A stretch of 64,000 bases of DNA from Mesorhizobium sp. M1C.F.Ca.ET.210.01.1.1 (GTDB lineage Bacteria; Pseudomonadota; Alphaproteobacteria; Rhizobiales; Rhizobiaceae). Below are positions 46,264 through 55,547 of this stretch, piece by piece. The notes beneath the pieces were generated by a model. It saw only the letters and a list, made by a program, of their open reading frames with translations, made no database searches and was not told the origin of the DNA. Where the stretch lies: the NCBI RefSeq assembly GCF_004791585.1, contig NZ_SRUU01000034.1, forward strand, positions 1-64,000, given 5' to 3'. Made by a program: the position numbers and the translations under genes. How positions within the stretch are numbered: position 1 is the first letter of the stretch; each line of letters begins with the position of its first letter.

Positions 46264-46680
46264 ATGACGGCTCAGGCTATCGCCCTTGAACGTACCGGCG
46301 GATGCCTCTGCGGCAAAATTCGTTATCGCGTCACCGCCGATCCACGTGTCCACTATTGCCATTGCGATATGTGTCGGCGTGCGACCGGTAGCGCCTTCGC
46401 GGTTCTTGCCTGGGTTTCGTCCGGCTCTGTCTCCTGGCTTTGTGAAGCGCCTGCCGTGCGTAGATCATCGCCTATCGCCCAGCGAGGTTTCTGTCAGGCT
46501 TGCGGTTCTCCGCTCACCCTTTCCTACGATGCCGACCCAGGTCAAATCGCGCTGCATGTCGGAACCTTCGACAAGCCTGAGGAGCTCGAGCCGCACCATA
46601 ATTACGGCTCCTCGCAACGGCTCGGATGGGTTTGCTGCGGCATCGACCTGCCTCACCGCGATACGGAAGAGCGATGGTAG
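46264..46680 (+). CDS. GFA-family (glutathione-dependent formaldehyde-activating-like) zinc protein
   Basis: 138 aa. Zinc-binding CLCGKIRYRV, HYCHCDMCRRATGSAFAVLAWV and FCQACGSPLTLSYD are the GFA motifs, with two CxC/CxxC groups. AGGATGG stands before ATG 46264; ATGs at 46237 and 46255 are alternatives. The family is named after Gfa but most members have no proven activity. The stop overlaps the start of the ligase gene. Confidence 0.85.
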   Translation: MTAQAIALERTGGCLCGKIRYRVTADPRVHYCHCDMCRRATGSAFAVLAWVSSGSVSWLCEAPAVRRSSPIAQRGFCQACGSPLTLSYDADPGQIALHVGTFDKPEELEPHHNYGSSQRLGWVCCGIDLPHRDTEERW

Positions 46681-47687
46681 TAGCGTCCGGCATCGAGTTT
46701 CCCTTACCCTTTAGCACGGAGCCAATGGAAGCGCGCATGGCGGAGGCATTGCCGCGGGACGATGGACCTTGGCAGTACGAACCGAAATGGGACGGCTTCC
46801 GCTGCCTTGCCTTCAAAGGCGGCAAGTCGGTCGATCTCAGGGCGAAGTCCGGCAAAGCCCTTGGCCGTTATTTTCCCGAACTGACGGCGATGCTCGGTGA
46901 TCTCGAAACATCGGACTTTGTCGTAGACGGAGAGATCGTCATTGAAGTCGATGGGCGCGCCTCCTTCGATGCGTTGCAGATGCGGCTTCATCCGGCGGAG
47001 AGCCGTATTTGGAAGCTCAGCCGGGAGACGCCGGCGCAACTGGTGCTCTTCGATATGCTCGTCGCTCCGGGCGGGCGATCGCTGATGGAACTGCCTTTGC
47101 ACGATCGGCGCGCCGCAGCGGAGGATTTCATTGCCGGGGCAAAGGCCAAGGCCTTGCGGCTTTCGCCCGCCACCACCAGCCTCGCGACGGCCGAAAAGTG
47201 GCTGGAGGGCGCCGGCAATGATGCCACGGACGGTGTCGTTGCCAAACAGCTCGACGATCGCTACAGGCCGGGCGAACGCGCGATGGTGAAGGTGAAACGC
47301 CTGCGCACTGCTGACTGCGTAGTCGGCGGGTTCCGTTATCTGAACGGCAAGCGGCAGGTCGGGTCGCTGCTGCTTGGCCTCTATAACGATCGCGGCTTGC
47401 TCGACCATGTCGGTTTCACCTCGACCATCGCCAATGATGAGCGGGCGGCGCTGACGGACAAACTCGAACGGCTGCGTGGCGGATCCGGCTTCACCGGCAA
47501 GGCGCCGGGCGGGCCGAGCCGCTGGAGCACCGAGCGCAGCGGACAATGGGAACCGGTGAAGCCCGAACTTGTCGTCGAAGTGCGCTTCGACCACATCACC
47601 AGCGAGCGCTTCCGGCACGGAACGAAACTCTTGCGCTGGCGGCCGGATAAGGCACCGCGGCAATGCACCTTCGAGCAGATCGAGTGA
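46674..47687 (+). CDS. ATP-dependent DNA ligase (LigC/LigD ligase-domain type)
   Basis: 337 aa. Adenylation motif I YEPKWDGFR with K38, motif III FVVDGEIVIEVDGRASFDALQ, motif IV DGVVAKQLDDRY, motif V MVKVKRLRTADCVVGGF and a C-terminal OB fold ending RFRHGTKLLRWRPDKAPRQCTF. No polymerase or nuclease domain is attached, so it is a stand-alone ligase. It overlaps the GFA gene by seven bases. No Ku gene was found in the window, so a role in end joining is only possible, not shown. Confidence 0.87.
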   Translation: MVVASGIEFPLPFSTEPMEARMAEALPRDDGPWQYEPKWDGFRCLAFKGGKSVDLRAKSGKALGRYFPELTAMLGDLETSDFVVDGEIVIEVDGRASFDALQMRLHPAESRIWKLSRETPAQLVLFDMLVAPGGRSLMELPLHDRRAAAEDFIAGAKAKALRLSPATTSLATAEKWLEGAGNDATDGVVAKQLDDRYRPGERAMVKVKRLRTADCVVGGFRYLNGKRQVGSLLLGLYNDRGLLDHVGFTSTIANDERAALTDKLERLRGGSGFTGKAPGGPSRWSTERSGQWEPVKPELVVEVRFDHITSERFRHGTKLLRWRPDKAPRQCTFEQIE

Positions 47688-47719
47688 CTGGCGCCTCAAT
47701 TCTCGAAGAAGGGTGTTTG

Positions 47720-47840
47720 ATCATGCCTTGAACGCGAGCAAGTCCCGCATCCGTGTCCTTTGCGCCGGCGATCGACGTCGAGACAAGCTCCGACGCGATC
47801 TGCGAAACGTCGATGTCGTTACCGCCATAGCCCATCACCG
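47720..47840. repeat. Duplicated segment downstream of the intact ligase
   Basis: Aligns with 42200-42330. On the minus strand VMGYGGNDIDVSQIASEL is open, then the similarity to the other copy moves to another frame (RRRS..., ending LLAFKA and stop). A small decayed gene is likely. Confidence 0.5.
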
Positions 47841-47884
47841 AAAGAGGAGTTTGATCGCGCGGCCCCGCGTTCAATGCCGGGGTC

Positions 47885-48089
47885 CGTGTGTTCCATCAAA
47901 CGGTATCGATATCGATCGCGCACGAACTCATTGAAGGACCGTCCTTTCGAAGACGCCGCCCTGAAGGCGCTGTAGGTGTCAGGCCCGACATTTTCGTAGT
48001 CGTAGCGATACGCCGCTTGGAACGAGCTAAACGGACAGTGTTCTTGTCGATGGATCGTAGTGCATCTTCCGGATGTCGGTGGAGGGCAT
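47885..48089 (-). pseudogene. KTSC-domain protein, broken
   Basis: ATG at 48089 opens MPSTDIRKMHYDPSTRTLSV and then a stop; in another frame YRYDYENVGPDTYSAFRAAS followed by SKGRSFNEFVRDRYRYRL completes the KTSC domain, named for its lysyl-tRNA-synthetase C-terminal occurrence. A nonsense codon plus a frameshift separate the halves. Confidence 0.65.
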
Positions 48090-48181
48090 GCCACCGCAAT
48101 CCACGCCGCCGCAAGATTCCGCCCTGTTGCGGGCTCTTAAAGTGGCTTGCGATGGCGGCAGAGGTGCCTATCTGAGGCTCC

Positions 48182-48787
48182 ATGACATCAACAACCAGAT
48201 CAAGAACCGTCGCGCCAGCTCGCCAAGGCGATCTTTTCGCTGCTCCCGACGGCCTGCCAGAAGGATTCCGCTACCAGCCGGAACTGATCACGCAGAACGA
48301 AGAAGGCGTCCTGGTCCGCCACATCGCCGACCTGTCCTTCAAGCCGTTCGACTTTCATGGCCACCTCGCCAACAGGCAGGTTATCGGCTTCGGCCTTCGC
48401 TACGATTATGAGCGCCGCCAGGTCGTCGAGGCGCCACCTATCCCTCAGTTCCTGATACCTTTGCGCGAGAAAGTTGCTGACTTTGCCGGACAGCCCGCCA
48501 GCGCCTTCGCGCAGGTGCTGATCAACGAATACCGGCCGGGCGCCGGGATAGGCTGGCATAGGGACAAGCCTCATTTCGAGCTCGTCGCAGGTGTGTCGCT
48601 TCTGGCGCCATGCAGCTTCCGGCTCCGCCGCAAGAACGGCACGCGTTGGGATCGCGAAACGATCGAGGTCGAGCCGAGGTCCGCCTATCTGATGGCCGGC
48701 CCCGCCCGGAATGAATGGGAACACAGCATCCCGCCAGTCGCGGAACACCGCTTCTCGGTTACCTTTCGAACGCTGCGTGCAGCTTGA
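48182..48787 (+). CDS. AlkB-like 2-oxoglutarate/Fe(II) dioxygenase
   Basis: 201 aa. The iron triad is H126 and D128 in GWHRDKP and H181 in WEHSIPP; the 2-oxoglutarate-binding arginines are in HRFSVTFR near the C-terminus. LINEYRPGAGIGWHRDK is the AlkB core. Such enzymes remove alkyl groups from DNA or RNA. It follows the ligase region and fits a repair/stress neighbourhood. Confidence 0.88.
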   Translation: MTSTTRSRTVAPARQGDLFAAPDGLPEGFRYQPELITQNEEGVLVRHIADLSFKPFDFHGHLANRQVIGFGLRYDYERRQVVEAPPIPQFLIPLREKVADFAGQPASAFAQVLINEYRPGAGIGWHRDKPHFELVAGVSLLAPCSFRLRRKNGTRWDRETIEVEPRSAYLMAGPARNEWEHSIPPVAEHRFSVTFRTLRAA

Positions 48788-48800
48788 ACTTGCAGATTCC

Positions 48801-49605
48801 TTACGATCCTGGCGCCGCCGCGGTCACTCGCCAGACGGTGTTGCCGACGTCGTCGGCAATCAGCAGCGCTCCGGCTTTGTCGACGGCCACGCCGACCGGC
48901 CGGCCCCTCGCCTCGCCCTTGTCATTGAGGAAATCGATAACGACGTCCTGCGCCATGCCCTTGGGGTGGCCGCCGCTGAATGGCACGAACACGACTTTGT
49001 AGCCATTGAAGCGATCGCGGTCCCAACTGCCATGCTCGCCGACAAAGGCGCCGCCGCGATAGGATTTCGGCAGATTGGTCGCGGTGTAGAAGGCGAGCCC
49101 AAGCGGTGCGACATGCGAACTCAGCGCGTAATCCGGCGGGATGGCTTTCGCCACCATGTCCGGCCGCGGCGGCATCACCGCGGATCGACATGTTGGCCGT
49201 AATAGCTGTAGGGCACCAGCCATAGAAAGCGCCGTCCTTCACCGACGTCATGTAGTCGGGCACCAGGTTTGGCCCGAGTTCGTCGCGCTCGTTGACCACT
49301 GTCCACAGTGCCTTGCTTTCGGGTTCGAACGAAAGGCCGTTGGGATGCGCAGCCCGCTGGCGAAGATGCGTGAACGGCCGGTGGCGCGGTCGACCTCCCA
49401 GATCGCGGCGCGGTCCTTCTCGGCCTGGATGCCGTTTTCGGTGATGTTGCTGTTCGAGCCGACGCCGACATAGAGCAGCGACCCGTCAGGGCTCGCGACA
49501 AGGCTCTTGGTCCAATGGTGATCGATCGGCCCTCCGGGCAGTTCGGTCAGTACCTTGCCGGGGGCGGTGATCTTGGTATCGCCCGGGTTATAACACGGCT
49601 CATCG
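48801..49605 (-). pseudogene. PQQ-dependent sugar dehydrogenase (sorbosone dehydrogenase-like), truncated and frameshifted
   Basis: The 3' part (48801-49190) reads LAFYTATNLPKSYRGGAFVG, EHGSWDRDRFNGYKVVFVPF and RPVGVAVDKAGALLIADDVGNTVWRV. Upstream, NERDELGPNLVPDYMTSVKDGAFYGW is in a second frame and the ENG/DRAAIWEV-like part in a third. The N-terminal part, including the signal peptide, is missing beyond about 49605. Intact proteins are about 430 aa and act in the periplasm. Confidence 0.78.
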
Positions 49606-49636
49606 AGTGGCAGCCTCGCGGACAGGGAATGATGAT

Positions 49637-50254
49637 TCAGCCTTTACCGACACCCGGATAGATGCTGCCCGCCAACATCTTGGCCAGATGAACCGTGTTG
49701 GACGCCGCCATCTCGATTACTTCCGCGACCTTGTCAGGGGTCTTGGGCAGGTCGACATAGTTCACGTCGCCCATCGCTTCTCCTACCCAGTACACGCCGG
49801 CGTTGGCAGGCACGGTGAAGCCGACATCGTTCAGTGCCTGATAGCATTCGGCATGGCAGTGATGGGCGCCGTCCTCGTTGCCGACGATGGCGACCACGGC
49901 AACCTTGCCGGCCGCCGGCATGCGGCCCTTGTCGTCGGCCTCGTCGAGAAAAGCATCCATCCGTTCCATGACGCGCTTGGCGACACTGCAAGGCTGACCA
50001 AGCCAGATCGGGGTGCCGAGAATGAAAATATCGGCGGCAAGGATTTTGCTGCGCAGCTTCGGCCAGTCGTCACCCTTGCCCATGTCGGAAAGAACGCCCG
50101 GCTTGATGTCGTGATCCAGAGCCCGAACGATCTCGCCCTTCACGCCGTGACTTTCAAATGCGGAGAATAGATCACTGAGAATCTTCTCGGTCGAGGATTT
50201 CTCCTTGTCGTTCGAGGCTTTCAGCGAACAATTGAGGGCGAAGGCGGTAAGCAT
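49637..50254 (-). CDS. Flavodoxin-fold NAD(P)H-dependent oxidoreductase
   Basis: 205 aa from ATG 50254, with AAGGAA eight bases upstream. ALNCSLKASNDKEKSSTEKIL binds FMN phosphate, ADIFILGTPIWLGQPCSVAKRVMERMD is the second flavin loop and VVAIVGNEDGAHHCHAECYQAL the third. Related to WrbA/iron-sulphur flavoproteins. It leads into the broken sugar dehydrogenase on the same strand. Confidence 0.85.
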   Translation of the reverse strand: MLTAFALNCSLKASNDKEKSSTEKILSDLFSAFESHGVKGEIVRALDHDIKPGVLSDMGKGDDWPKLRSKILAADIFILGTPIWLGQPCSVAKRVMERMDAFLDEADDKGRMPAAGKVAVVAIVGNEDGAHHCHAECYQALNDVGFTVPANAGVYWVGEAMGDVNYVDLPKTPDKVAEVIEMAASNTVHLAKMLAGSIYPGVGKG

Positions 50255-50291
50255 TCTATTTTTCCTTTTGAATGACGACATCCTTTGAAGG

Positions 50292-50573
50292 TCAGCCGGA
50301 GCGCTTCACGCCCGGCTCTTCATTGAGCGGCTCGGTTTGGCCTAGTGGACCACCTCCAAACACATCGGAGAAATTGACGGTCGCGATCAGATAGCCGGCG
50401 GCGTCATAGACTTTCACGCGGGAGCCTGAATGGTCGGCATCTGGAGAAGCGGTGCTCGCTGCCCCCTTCGCCAATTCCACGGCCCTGGGGCTCGCCAGAT
50501 CGACGCTCGCAAGATCTTCCTTGATCATGTTGGACTGACCGCCGGCGATTACCTCGAACCGAAAACTGGGCAT
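50292..50573 (-). CDS. Small DUF6894-like protein
   Basis: 93 aa from ATG 50573 with AGGGAAAG upstream. MPSFRFEVIAGGQSNMIKED, then ASPRAVELAKGAAS and RVKVYDAAGYLIATVNFSDV, the pattern of small rhizobial proteins that start with MPxFxF. Function unknown. 37 bases before the flavodoxin-like gene. Confidence 0.7.
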   Translation of the reverse strand: MPSFRFEVIAGGQSNMIKEDLASVDLASPRAVELAKGAASTASPDADHSGSRVKVYDAAGYLIATVNFSDVFGGGPLGQTEPLNEEPGVKRSG

Positions 50574-50655
50574 GCTGCTTTCCCTGAAGGAGGCTTCTGC
50601 AAGCGTTGGAATTAAAGGTTGGAAGACCGTACAAAGCTCCGGCGTCTCGAAGGGA

Positions 50656-50835
50656 TCATTTGTCCTTCTTGATCGGAAAGGTCGCGTCCCCATCCTTCTT
50701 TCCCGAGATGACACGTGGATCAGCGCTTACAACGCCGTCGTTCTTGGCGCCCTTGTGACGTTTCTCGAACTGGGCTTCGGCGTCGCATTCGGGAGCGCGA
50801 CCCGATTTTGAGGGCGTAATCGATTTGTCTTCCAT
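50656..50835 (-). CDS. Small hydrophilic protein
   Basis: 59 aa (MEDKSITPSKSGRAPECDAE, then AQFEKRHKGAKNDGVVSAD) with high charge and no hydrophobic core, probably disordered. A weak AGGA precedes the ATG. It lies between the lipoprotein and the DUF6894-like gene on the same strand; unknown function. Confidence 0.5.
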   Translation of the reverse strand: MEDKSITPSKSGRAPECDAEAQFEKRHKGAKNDGVVSADPRVISGKKDGDATFPIKKDK

Positions 50836-50846
50836 CGCGCATCGTC

Positions 50847-51050
50847 CTATTGCTTCGGCGCGGCGGGTTGCGCGGGCTGGACGCCCTGCTGATTGCCGCC
50901 GGTGCTTGATTCTGCGGTTGGATCCCTGTCGATTTGCGGGTTCTGGTCTGGCGGCTGGTTGCTTACCGAGTTCGTCTTCGAGCCATCGACGCCGTTGTCG
51001 CTGCATCCTGCGATGAGGCCTGCGACCAGTATCAAAGCCAATCGTTTCAC
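50847..51050 (-). CDS. Small lipoprotein
   Basis: 67 aa. MKRLALILVAGLIAGC is a lipoprotein signal with lipobox LIAGC; the cysteine would carry the lipid. The mature part is rich in Gln, Asn, Pro and Ser and likely disordered. First gene of a minus-strand row of small stress-type proteins. Confidence 0.7.
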   Translation of the reverse strand: MKRLALILVAGLIAGCSDNGVDGSKTNSVSNQPPDQNPQIDRDPTAESSTGGNQQGVQPAQPAAPKQ

Positions 51051-51369
51051 GGGTGTATTCCTTTAGCGCTGAACTGTCGCGGCGGGAGAATGTTCCGAAA
51101 GAGCGATCGCTGGTCGCCGGCGGATCGGCGCAGCGGCACTTGCCAGCCGCTCTCTTGAGCCGGCGAGACACAAAAGCTGCCGTCGTTGTTTTCAACCGTA
51201 ATAAGGACTTCAGCGGAGAGTTATTGCCAAGATCGAGGAAGCGACTCTGAGTCATCCCAATTTCAAAAGATGACCCGAAAGCGCTCTGAAAGCATTTGGG
51301 CCCACCCTGTTTGGGCATAAGGATGATGCGAACAGAGAAATCACCATCACTGTCCATGCCAATGGGCTG

Positions 51370-51945
51370 ATGACTTGCGTCCAGATGGGAACGATCGAGC
51401 TACATGGGTGGGGAGCTCGGATCGAGGATGTCGAAAAGGCCGACCGCGTCGTCTTCGACCTCGACCCCGATGAGGGTCTCGATTTCGAAGCTGTCCGCGC
51501 TGCCGCTTTCCAGTTTCGTGATGTTCTGAAATCGTTGGGATTTACGACCTTCCCGATGCTGATGGGAGAAAAGGGCGCATGTGATCGCGCCCCTCACCCC
51601 TCAGACCGAGTGGCCGTAAGTGAAAGACTTCGCACATCGCCTCGCTCAAGCGGTGGCTCAAAGCGATCCCGCTCACTTTACGGCCGCGTTGTCGAAAGCG
51701 CGCAGAAAAGGTCGCATCTTTGTGGACTATTTGCGCAACCAGCGTGGGGCGACCGCGATCATGCCCTACAGCGCAACGTCCCGACCGGGCGCGCCGGCGC
51801 GGGCCCGATCACCTGGGCGGAGATGAAGACGATTGATGCGCCCTCGCATTTCCACGTCGGCGATGCTCCTGAATTGAAGAAACGCGCAGCCAGCAAGTCT
51901 CTGGCGGGATGGGGTCGAGCCGACCAGTCATTGCCAAATCTGTAG
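51370..51945 (+). pseudogene. ligD: LigD polymerase-domain remnant
   Basis: TIELHGWGARIEDVEKADRV, VFDLDPDEGLDFEAVRAAA and FRDVLKSLGF are the start of the LigD primase/polymerase domain, including the DxD metal pair. After a frameshift at about 51560, VKDFAHRLAQAVAQSDPAHF, RKGRIFVDYLRNQRGATAIM and PYSATSRPGAP follow, then PITWAEMKTIDAPSHFHVGD in the first frame. The nuclease and ligase domains are not attached. Confidence 0.78.
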
Positions 51946-52038
51946 CCACATACCGCGAAAGGCAGCAAGGCTGGATTAAGGGGTTCGCTGCTTCGGCCTG
52001 ATTGGAACCTGCGGAGATTGGCCCCGTTTGCCTCGACC

Positions 52039-52662
52039 ATGGCCAAAACCGATCCGCGGACAGTCGCCAGCCTCCTAAGGGAATACGCACATCGCACGTC
52101 GCTGCGCGGAGACAATCCCTATCGCACCAAGGCTTACTTGCGCGCGGCCGATAATCTGGCTGCGTTGTCGCAGCCGCTCGATCGGATCATCGCCGCCGGC
52201 GCCCTCACGGGAATCCCGGGGATCGGTGACGCGATCGCGGACATTGTGCGCAAGCTCTATGAAACGGGCACGCATCCACGCCTTGAGAAGCTGCGCGAGG
52301 AGGTGCCGGCGGGTGTGATGGAGCTGTTTGCCATACCAGGGCTTCGGCCCGACAAGATCCTGAAGCTTCATCAGGCGCTCGGCGTGAATTCGTTGGCTGA
52401 GCTCGAAGCCGCGGCAAAGGCAGATCGCATCCGGCCAGTCAAAGGCCTCGGTGCTCCGCTTCAGACGAAAATCCTGCAGAACTGGGCCATCGCGCGAAGT
52501 GGCGAAACACAGCTTCACCTACACAAGGCCGGTGCGGACGAAGGACACTCAACGCACCAAGTTGCCCCCTCTTTAGCTGTCTTCGATCGACGATCGACGG
52601 GCCTCGCATCGAGCGTCTCGCGCCAGGTGCGCCGCCGCCACTGGTTAGAGCGGTTTTCGTAG
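52039..52662 (+). pseudogene. polX: N-terminal part of a family X DNA polymerase (PolX)
   Basis: VASLLREYAHRTSLRGDNPYRTKAYLRAADNL and the helix-hairpin-helix segments LTGIPGIGDAIADIVRKLYETG and FAIPGLRPDKILKLHQALGV are the start of bacterial PolX (about 570 aa when complete). After residue 165 the sequence departs from the family and stops at 207 aa, so the catalytic palm and PHP nuclease domains are missing. Confidence 0.75.
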
Positions 52663-52775
52663 CGCGATTTGTCTATCCGGTCACATCCCCCGATCCCCCT
52701 GGCGATAACGGGGACAATGCGACTTTTGCACGTTTGGTCGATCGGGTGATGCCGGCGCGTTCTCGGCTCCGCCTA

Positions 52776-52952
52776 TTACCGCGGCCTCCCGTCCTCTTTC
52801 TTGGCGAGTCGGTCCAGCAAGGCCCGCAGCTGCTCGGGCAACCACTGCTCAACACGAAAGATCGGAAGCCCACGCAGATGCCGTCGCACTGCCTCGCTCG
52901 CAAATTGGCGGCGTAGCAATTCGGCCAGCTTCTCGCGTCGATCTCCGGGCAT
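52776..52952 (-). CDS. Small protein, possibly NepR-like anti-sigma factor
   Basis: 58 aa: MPGDRREKLAELLRRQFASE, then VRRHLRGLPIFRVEQWLPEQ and LRALLDRLAKKED. The second half resembles the NepR core (helix, conserved Glu, Pro, then LLxxL). NepR binds EcfG sigma factor in the alphaproteobacterial stress response. The match is by eye only; no EcfG or PhyR gene lies nearby, though an HWE-family kinase follows on the other strand. Confidence 0.35.
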   Translation of the reverse strand: MPGDRREKLAELLRRQFASEAVRRHLRGLPIFRVEQWLPEQLRALLDRLAKKEDGRPR

Positions 52953-53255
52953 TGTTCTTGAACTCGGCCCAATCCGACTTGTTCCTGTATCGATCGCCAA
53001 AGCTTGAGCCGTCTTGCCTCAAGGTTCTTCGTCTCGTCGGCTGTCGAAGTCGTGCACCCAAGCGAGCAATTACGACCGACGGTCCTAATCATAGTCACGC
53101 ACGAAGTCCCATTGCGAAACTGCGCAAGGCGCATATTGTCTGGAAGGCCGGGATCGCAATCGTCAGTCCATGAGCTCTAGACGCGGCACTGCGACAACTA
53201 GCTGGGTCAAGGACTTGGTCGAACGCCAGTAGAGCCGTCCCGCGGGGATAAAGCC

Positions 53256-54773
53256 ATGCAGCACAGGGCCATGAGTGATGCGGCCATGGGGCGAGGCCAG
53301 CGTGAGCAAGCCGACGGCGATATTGTCCGCGAGCAAGCCGTCCTCTTTCGCCTCACCGACCGACTTTACCGAGCCAACGGCCTTGGTGAGATCTACGATG
53401 CAGCGCTGGATGCCATATGCGACGCCCTCGGCTCGTCTCGCGCCTCCATCCTGAGATTTGACAAAGATGGCGTCATGAGCTTCGTCGCGTGGCGCTCACT
53501 CTCTGAAAAATATCGCAAGGCTGTCAACGGCCACACACCGTGGACAAGCAATGAGCGCGACGCCAAGCCCATCTTTGTCGAGAATATTCGTCTCAGCGGT
53601 GAATCTCGGCAACTCATCGACACGGTCCTTGGCGAGGGAATCGAAGCGCTGGCCTTTATCCCGATTGTCAGCTCCCGCGAGCTCATCGGCAAGTTCATGG
53701 TCTACTATCCAGCTCCCCATCGCTTCGCCGATCGTGAACGCGAACTTGCGTTGACCATTGCCCGTCAGCTCGGGTTTGCGATCGAACGGGAGCGGGCGGA
53801 AACCACTGCGGCGCGACTGAGCGCGCTCGTCGAATCCTCGGATGACGCAATCATCGCGACCGATATGGATGGCAGCATCACGGACTGGAACAACGGCGCC
53901 GAGCGACTCTACGGCTATAGCCGAAACGAAATTATCGGACGTCCGCTCACGTTGCTGATACCACCCGATCGCCAGAAGGAGGATCGGGAGATGCTGGCGC
54001 GCATTCGAAATGGAGAGCATGTCGAGCATTTCGAGACCGTTCGCCTGCGCAAGGATGGCAGTATCGTTCCCATCTCTTTGACCGTTTCCCCAATCGCGGA
54101 CGCGTCTGGCGCAATTGTCGGTGTCTCCAAAATCGCCCGTGGCATCTCCGAGCGGCTACGCGCGCAAGAGCAACGGGAGCTGCTGCTTCGCGAGATGGAC
54201 CATCGCGTGAAGAACCTTTTCGCCATCACAAGCAGCATTATCAAGTTGAGCGCGCCAGCCGCTGAAACGCCGGCGGAACTCGCCTCGATCGTGTCCGACC
54301 GTCTCGGTGCCTTGGCGCGGGCGCATGCGCTGACGATGCTAACGTCAATCAGGAGCCCTGCTCAGGACGCTACGAGCCTACACGGATTGATCGCCGCGAT
54401 CCTTGCGCCATACCGCCATGTGACTGATGAGCTCCCCCACTTCGCTATCAGAGGCATCGATATCCCCGTGCCCGCGGCACTGATTACGCCACTTTCCCTC
54501 CTGCTGCACGAATTCGCCACCAACGCTGCCAAACATGGCAGCCTCTCGGCGGCCACCGGCTCGATAGAGATCGCTTGCTCCAATCGGGACGGTAAGGTGA
54601 CTGTCCACTGGCGAGAGGTAGGAGGACCACCTCCGGTCGCAACCGAAGACGAAGGTTTCGGAAGCCGCTTGATCCGCGCCGCCGCGAGTGAGCTTGGCGG
54701 AATCGTGCGAAATTGGGATCCCGCCGGGGTTGTTCTTGAGCTCACGATCAATATTGAAAGATTCTCGGCCTGA
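53256..54773 (+). CDS. GAF-PAS sensor histidine kinase of the HWE family
   Basis: 505 aa soluble kinase. A GAF domain covers about 30-180, a PAS domain about 188-300 (DAIIATDMDGSITDWNNGAERLYGYS), then the HWE/HisKA_2 dimerisation helix LLREMDHRVKNLFAITSS with phospho-acceptor H316, the N-box LLHEFATNAAKHG (N423) and the family-defining HWREVGGP (451-458). No membrane segment, so it senses a cytoplasmic or light/redox signal. The cognate regulator is not adjacent. Confidence 0.9.
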   Translation: MQHRAMSDAAMGRGQREQADGDIVREQAVLFRLTDRLYRANGLGEIYDAALDAICDALGSSRASILRFDKDGVMSFVAWRSLSEKYRKAVNGHTPWTSNERDAKPIFVENIRLSGESRQLIDTVLGEGIEALAFIPIVSSRELIGKFMVYYPAPHRFADRERELALTIARQLGFAIERERAETTAARLSALVESSDDAIIATDMDGSITDWNNGAERLYGYSRNEIIGRPLTLLIPPDRQKEDREMLARIRNGEHVEHFETVRLRKDGSIVPISLTVSPIADASGAIVGVSKIARGISERLRAQEQRELLLREMDHRVKNLFAITSSIIKLSAPAAETPAELASIVSDRLGALARAHALTMLTSIRSPAQDATSLHGLIAAILAPYRHVTDELPHFAIRGIDIPVPAALITPLSLLLHEFATNAAKHGSLSAATGSIEIACSNRDGKVTVHWREVGGPPPVATEDEGFGSRLIRAAASELGGIVRNWDPAGVVLELTINIERFSA

Positions 54774-54788
54774 TGCCCGAGCCGCTTG

Positions 54789-55547
54789 TCAGCGCAGCAG
54801 CCCATCGCTCTCAAAATCTTCCCAACCGCGCAGTTTGGCCTTCGAGCTTTCGTCTGGGCCATTCCTGGCTGAATTGGGAGCCTCAAGATCCCTCTTCCGC
54901 GCGCGCTTTAGGGCGGCCTTTGTCGCGGCGCGCCGACGGTTCTCTGCGGCCGTCGCTGCGTCCTCTTCGCGCCAGACGGTGACTAGGTCGCGGTCCAGCA
55001 CATCTTCGATGTAGCGCGGATCGAAGACGTGAAAGGTGATCTTCCTGGCGCGGCCGCGAAGTTTGACCGTTCGCGTTCCGCCGCTCTGCAAACGACCGTC
55101 CTTCAGCCAGCGGTGCCTCTCACCCTGCTTGATCGTCAGGATGTCCTCGACCTCGCGCGGAATCACCGGCAAGTCTTCGATGTCGTGCATGGCCTCGGAC
55201 ACGATCGCCGAAGCCCGCTGAACATCCGCATCGGAGCCCTCTGGCAGGCGCAGAGTAAGCACCCTGGATTCGATGTGAAGGAGCATTCGCAGAGGCGCAG
55301 GGAGGCGAGCCCGGATCTCGAGGAAAATACTCCTCGCCCTTATCGATGATCCAAGCGTTGCCGCAGAAGACAGCGGCCACTCGGCAATCAGCTTGCCAGC
55401 TGGGGGATTTTTTCGACGGCCGGGCATGGCCTGTAGATTGGTCTCCGATCCAGTGCGTTTCAATATGGCGATGTTGGGGAGAGCCTGGCTGGCTTGCGCT
55501 CCTGCTTTTCCATAAATGTCGAGTTCCAGTTGCGGGGCGCTGGACAA
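54789..55547 (-). CDS. Conserved hypothetical protein
   Basis: 252 aa frame. The C-terminal 130 residues (LPVIPREVEDILTIKQGERHRWLKDGRLQSGGTRTVKLRGRARKITFHVFDPRYIEDVLDRDLVTVWREED) look well conserved in style, followed by a basic tail with many Arg, Lys and Ala. An ATG at 55427 (MPGRRKN) is an alternative start. Convergent with the kinase gene. I do not recognise the family; the basic tail suggests nucleic-acid contact. Confidence 0.6.
   Translation of the reverse strand: MSSAPQLELDIYGKAGAQASQALPNIAILKRTGSETNLQAMPGRRKNPPAGKLIAEWPLSSAATLGSSIRARSIFLEIRARLPAPLRMLLHIESRVLTLRLPEGSDADVQRASAIVSEAMHDIEDLPVIPREVEDILTIKQGERHRWLKDGRLQSGGTRTVKLRGRARKITFHVFDPRYIEDVLDRDLVTVWREEDAATAAENRRRAATKAALKRARKRDLEAPNSARNGPDESSKAKLRGWEDFESDGLLR

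Noticed and set aside
46704..47699. 331-codon frame antisense to the DNA ligase
   Set aside because: The ligase motifs on the plus strand are complete; the antisense frame is a GC-rich shadow.
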